From positions 1,860,001-1,924,000 of the forward strand of contig NZ_JAUFQN010000019.1 of the NCBI RefSeq assembly GCF_030409795.1: 64,000 bases of DNA, given 5' to 3'. The notes under the pieces were generated by a model that was not told the DNA's origin, searched no databases, and saw only the letters and a program-made list of their open reading frames with translations. Positions 60,532 through 64,000 of this stretch are shown piece after piece; positions within the stretch are counted from its first letter, which is position 1; each line of letters opens with the position of its first letter. The position numbers were made by a program, and so were the translations under genes. Origin of the DNA: Flavobacterium paronense (GTDB taxonomy: Bacteria > Bacteroidota > Bacteroidia > Flavobacteriales > Flavobacteriaceae).

Positions 60532-61640
60532 AACGGTCGACCGTGGGTTTTTTTAATTAACAGCGGTAATAAAAACGGAATGGTTGTAACGATAGTTAAA
60601 ACAACATTGGCCAGCTTTTCTTTTTGAAGCAAATTTCCTAACAACCTGCCTGTTTGTATTCGATTAGCAAAATTTTTTCTCCATAATTTTGAGTACTGTC
60701 TTTCCATTTCGGTTCTGGAACAACGACCTTCAAAAAAATTGATAACCGATTCAGAAGCTAATTTTGCACTATGAATTGCCATTGCCATACCATTACCACA
60801 TAATGGATGAATCAATCCGGCTGTGTCGCCAATCATTAACATTTTGTTTTCTACACTTTTTTTGGGTTCAAAAGATATCTGACTTATCGTCAAGGGAGTT
60901 TCAAATTGAATTATCGCATCCGTGAAAATAGCTTTTAAATTAGGATTTTTACATACTACATTTTCCTGATAGGCTGTTATGCTTTTATATTTTTTAAAAG
61001 TTTCATAATTTCCTAAGTAACAAATGTTAACTAAATCGGTTTCCACTTTAGACACACCACAATAGCCTCCATTAAAATGATGTAAGCCAACCACATCGTC
61101 AGCAAAATTAACTTTATAATGGGCTTTTACTCCTAACCAGTTTGAGGGTTTACTGATGAAATTGCGCTTTAGGACAACATCCAAATTTGAACGTTTTCCA
61201 AAAGCACCCAAAACAACTTTGGCACAAAAAACACTATTGTTTGTAGTTACACGAAATTTATCCTCAAGAAAAACCACATTAGAAACTGTTTCTTGAACAA
61301 TCTTACCTCCTCTTTTGAGTACTTCTTGATAGAGATAATAATCTAAAGCGAATCTACTTACTCCAACTCCACCAAGAGGCAAATTGGCTTTAATAGTTTT
61401 TCCTGAAACCAATGAAAAATTTAGTTTTGAAATCTTTTTTGGATGCAGTGTTTCTAAATTTAGGGCTAAGGATTGCAAGTAAGGTAACACTTCATTCGAT
61501 ATATATTCACCACAGACCTTATGCTTGGGAAATTCATTTTTTTCAAAAAGTAAAACCTTACAATCGAGTTTTAAAAGATGAATAGCCGCTGTCAAACCAG
61601 CTAAACCTCCACCTAAAATTATTACTTCTTTACTTTCCAT
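60528..61640 (-). CDS. FAD-dependent oxidoreductase/hydroxylase
   Basis: A 370-residue flavoprotein of the geranylgeranyl-reductase/aromatic-hydroxylase superfamily. The FAD-binding dinucleotide motif is VIILGGGLAGLTAAIHLL, followed by EKNEFPKHKVCGEYIS; the second FAD motif is MLMIGDTAGLIHPLCGNG. It could hydroxylate the phenolic ring or alter the chain; a reductase role is equally possible. First gene of the seven-gene operon, and the only one with a recognisable promoter before it. Confidence 0.88.
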   Translation of the reverse strand: MESKEVIILGGGLAGLTAAIHLLKLDCKVLLFEKNEFPKHKVCGEYISNEVLPYLQSLALNLETLHPKKISKLNFSLVSGKTIKANLPLGGVGVSRFALDYYLYQEVLKRGGKIVQETVSNVVFLEDKFRVTTNNSVFCAKVVLGAFGKRSNLDVVLKRNFISKPSNWLGVKAHYKVNFADDVVGLHHFNGGYCGVSKVETDLVNICYLGNYETFKKYKSITAYQENVVCKNPNLKAIFTDAIIQFETPLTISQISFEPKKSVENKMLMIGDTAGLIHPLCGNGMAMAIHSAKLASESVINFFEGRCSRTEMERQYSKLWRKNFANRIQTGRLLGNLLQKEKLANVVLTIVTTIPFLLPLLIKKTHGRPL

Positions 61641-61646
61641 ACAATG

Positions 61647-61674
61647 TAAAAGTAAGCAATTGTCTTATGAACAA
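61647..61674 (-). promoter_or_regulatory. candidate promoter of the polyketide operon, TTG-N17-TACTTTTA
   Basis: On the minus strand TTG (61674-61672) and TACTTTTA (61654-61647, one mismatch to TAnnTTTG) are 17 nt apart, within the known spacing. The start point would lie only a few nucleotides before the ATG at 61640. Confidence 0.45.
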
Positions 61675-61719
61675 TTTGTATAATTATGTTAAAGATTTAA
61701 ATAATTGAAAGTTTGACAA

Positions 61720-62994
61720 CTATTTATAAACTACGCCTTCTTTCATAACAAAAACAACATTAGTAACGGTAGACACAACTTGAGAAGGATCATCATTAGT
61801 AGCGACAATATCGGCTAAAAAACCTGGTGCTATAATTCCAATTTGTTTGTCCATATCAAGTAACATGGCATTGGTAAAAGTGGCAGCTTGCAGTGCTCTA
61901 ATAAAAGGAACACCTGCTTCGGTCATATAAATGAATTCCTTGGCGTTTTCACCGTGAGGAAACACACCAGCATCTGTACCAAAACCAAATGGTACTCCTT
62001 TTTTATAAGCACTTGCAAACATAGCTTGCAATCTTGGTCCAATAGACAACGCTTTAGGAACTACAATGGCTGGGTAATAATTGGCAATTTTTGCTTTCTC
62101 GGCAACGAACTTCCCAGCAGATAATGTTGGTATTAAAAAGCAATTGTATTTTATCATCATGTCCATCGTAGTATCGCTCATTTCTGTGCCATGCTCTATA
62201 GTTTTTACACCAGCTTTTATGGCTCGTTGCATTCCTTCATCGCCGTGAGCGTGTGCGGCTACTTTCATCCCATAGTCTTTGGCTGTGGCAACAATGGCAT
62301 CCATTTCTTCTTGAGTGAATTGCGGATTAGTGCCACTTTTAGCAACGCTTAACACGCCGCCTGTAGCTGTTATCTTTATCCAATCGGCGCCATTTTTGTA
62401 GCGTTGTCGTACAGCTTGTTTAGCATCTTCTATACTATTAACGACACCATCTTTTGGACCAGGATTTCCCATCAAGTCTTTTCTGTAACCGTTTGTTGGG
62501 TCGGCATGGCCTCCTGTTGATGCCAAAGCTTTTTCGGCAGTAAAGATTCGTGGACCAATAACTTTGCCGGCATTTATGGCATTTCTAAGCGATACATTAA
62601 CACCGCTTCCGCCTAAATCTCTGACCGTTGTAAAACCCGCCATAAGAGTATGCTTGGCAAAAACCTCAGCATTAAAAGCAATATCAGCATCATTCAAGGT
62701 AAATTCTTCGATATAATGTGTTGGACTACTTTCTTCCTCTAAATGGACGTGCATATCAATCCAACCCGGCATAACCGTTTTGTTTTTGAGGTCAATAATT
62801 TTGTCTGTTACATTGGTTGAATTAACAAAACCCTCTTCAATGCTCTTTATAGTTTTACCAGAAACTATTATGGTTTTATTAGTTAGTACTTTACCATTTT
62901 TAGTATCTATTAATTTACCACAATGGATATAAGTATCTTGAGCTTGTGTAATTAGTACCGTTAATAGAATGGTGAAGAGGAATAGTTTTTTCAT
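61720..62994 (-). CDS. exported amidohydrolase-family metal-dependent hydrolase
   Basis: A 424-residue protein with a signal peptide (MKKLFLFTILLTVLITQAQ) and an amidohydrolase barrel. Metal-binding motifs: MPGWIDMHVHLEEE (HxH), a lysine in the middle (ADWIKITATGG), AAHAHGDEGM and TIEHGTEM (two histidines), and GFGTDAGVFPHG (Asp). It resembles imidazolonepropionase-like and prolidase-type (Xaa-Pro) amidohydrolases that act in the periplasm, so peptide or cyclic-amide hydrolysis is plausible. The substrate is not defined by sequence, and it is not HutI. It lies 28 bp after holA. Confidence 0.87.
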   Translation of the reverse strand: MKKLFLFTILLTVLITQAQDTYIHCGKLIDTKNGKVLTNKTIIVSGKTIKSIEEGFVNSTNVTDKIIDLKNKTVMPGWIDMHVHLEEESSPTHYIEEFTLNDADIAFNAEVFAKHTLMAGFTTVRDLGGSGVNVSLRNAINAGKVIGPRIFTAEKALASTGGHADPTNGYRKDLMGNPGPKDGVVNSIEDAKQAVRQRYKNGADWIKITATGGVLSVAKSGTNPQFTQEEMDAIVATAKDYGMKVAAHAHGDEGMQRAIKAGVKTIEHGTEMSDTTMDMMIKYNCFLIPTLSAGKFVAEKAKIANYYPAIVVPKALSIGPRLQAMFASAYKKGVPFGFGTDAGVFPHGENAKEFIYMTEAGVPFIRALQAATFTNAMLLDMDKQIGIIAPGFLADIVATNDDPSQVVSTVTNVVFVMKEGVVYK

Positions 62995-63022
62995 GTTTTT
63001 TGATTTTGATAAAGATAGAAAA

Positions 63023-64000
63023 TTAATTAAAAATACTCACCAACATTTCCTTTAGCAAATCGCCTTGAGGTAAAGCATTAGCTCCAACACCTTTGCTTTT
63101 TACATCAATATCGCGTAGTTTTCCAACAATGGCACTTACTTTTTTCATTGGATAATTATGTGCAGCAGTGATATAATCATTTACAAAAAATGGACTTACC
63201 CTTAATATTTTGGCAACGTTACTTGGCGATTTGTCTTTTAAACCATGATATTGAAGTAAAGCAGAAAAGAAACTGAATACCAATCCGTTGGTCATAACAA
63301 TTGGATTGTCTTTTTGGTTCTGTGCAAAATAATTGGCAATTTGATAGGCTTTGAATTGGTTTTTATCTCCGATGGCTTTTCGAAATTCAAACACATTAAA
63401 ATCTTTACTGAAGCCAATATTTTCTTCTATATGATTGGGTGTAATTGTGCTTCCTTTTGGCAAAATGATTTCCAGTTTGGTCAATTCGTTGGCAATCCTA
63501 CTCAAATCGTTTCCCAGAAACTCAACAAGCATTGCCATAGCTTTTGGTTCTATTCCATAACCTCTGCCTTGTAAAACGCGTTTAATCCACTCACCGACTT
63601 TGTTGTCATACATTTTTTTGCTTTCGTAGACCAAACCATGTTTTTCGAGCGTTTTTGTTACTTTCTTGCGTTTGTCAAGAGATTTATATTTGTAAGCAAA
63701 AACCAAAACCGTAGTAGGTTGTGGATTTTCAGCATATTTTTCTAATTGGTCAATTGTTCTAGATAATTCCTGTGCTTCTTTAACAATTACCACTTGACGT
63801 TCTGCCATCATTGGGTAACGTTTGGCATTCGCAACGATATCATCAATAGTAGTATCACGGCCATAAAGCACCATTTGGTTAAACCCTTTTTCATCTTCTG
63901 TTAAAAGATTATCTTCTAAATATTCCGTGATTCTATCAATATAATAAGGCTCTTCACCCATCAGAAAATAGATTGGCTTGATGTTTCCTGCTTTGATGTC
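63023..64000 (-). CDS. holA: DNA polymerase III subunit delta (5' end outside window)
   Basis: The frame is open to the right edge: upstream of the first internal ATG (63961) it still reads DIKAGNIKPIYFLMGEEPYYID, the usual N-terminal delta sequence, so the true start lies beyond 64000 and 326 codons are present. Clamp-loader delta features include GEEPYYIDRITEYL, the region ERQVVIVKEAQEL, and a C-terminal helical collar with KVSAIVGKLRDIDVKSKG ending at GDLLKEMLVSIFN. It opens the sliding clamp together with the dnaX product. It lies upstream of the amidohydrolase, which starts 28 nt after its stop. Confidence 0.92.
   Translation of the reverse strand, partial: DIKAGNIKPIYFLMGEEPYYIDRITEYLEDNLLTEDEKGFNQMVLYGRDTTIDDIVANAKRYPMMAERQVVIVKEAQELSRTIDQLEKYAENPQPTTVLVFAYKYKSLDKRKKVTKTLEKHGLVYESKKMYDNKVGEWIKRVLQGRGYGIEPKAMAMLVEFLGNDLSRIANELTKLEIILPKGSTITPNHIEENIGFSKDFNVFEFRKAIGDKNQFKAYQIANYFAQNQKDNPIVMTNGLVFSFFSALLQYHGLKDKSPSNVAKILRVSPFFVNDYITAAHNYPMKKVSAIVGKLRDIDVKSKGVGANALPQGDLLKEMLVSIFN

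Overview
The window reads as chromosome of a Flavobacterium-like member of the Bacteroidota. The signs are AT-rich DNA, weak or absent Shine-Dalgarno sequences, promoter -7 elements of the TAnnTTTG type, type IX secretion (T9SS) cargo with type A and type B sorting domains, PorP/SprF proteins, and a small membrane protein of the CAL67264 type known from Flavobacteriia. I see no phage, transposase, CRISPR array, tRNA or rRNA.

Layout. 1-4035: a truncated outer-membrane receptor gene divergent from a histidine kinase/response regulator pair, with three direct GTTAA boxes at 11-bp spacing between them. 4102-5928: a carboxylesterase exported by the T9SS. 5932-6230: RNase P RNA on the minus strand. 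6312-8432: a small conserved protein and dnaX, which carries an A10G slippery run exactly where tau would be shortened to gamma. 8434-11947: a minus-strand sixA-ppk-ppx polyphosphate/phosphohistidine group.

11948-44886 is the accessory core: two tandem copies of a four-gene cassette. Each copy has a small exported protein of unknown function, a giant repeat adhesin with a type B T9SS sorting domain (5080 and 3221 residues), a PorP/SprF-family outer-membrane partner, and a TPR/PD40/OmpA protein resembling PorE. The upstream regions of both copies share an ordered set of elements: a GCACTT box, a -7 element, a TAACCC leader, a possible short leader peptide (MPT..KN..S) and a hairpin 16 nt before the first ATG. 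The two SprF genes are about 99 percent identical in DNA although flanking parts have diverged, which points to gene conversion. By family, the adhesin would be the surface filament, SprF its secretion/attachment partner, and the OmpA-type protein a cell-wall or secretion-machine anchor.

44954-55958 is mostly housekeeping: nhaA, corA, hutI, a coiled-coil membrane protein, hutG, a DEAD-box helicase, a TPR hybrid histidine kinase and ettA. The helicase and the kinase are convergent and share one bidirectional terminator whose loop holds both stop codons.

56270-61640 is a tightly packed seven-gene minus-strand operon: FAD oxidoreductase, methyltransferase, type III polyketide synthase, hotdog dehydratase, ketosynthase, acyl carrier protein and phosphopantetheinyl transferase. 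It looks like a self-contained pathway for a modified phenolic lipid or pyrone, product unknown. The window closes with an exported amidohydrolase and holA (5' end cut).

All calls are by reading sequence and motif recognition; no database search was run. Regulatory elements rest on motif match, spacing, or comparison of the two cassette copies only.
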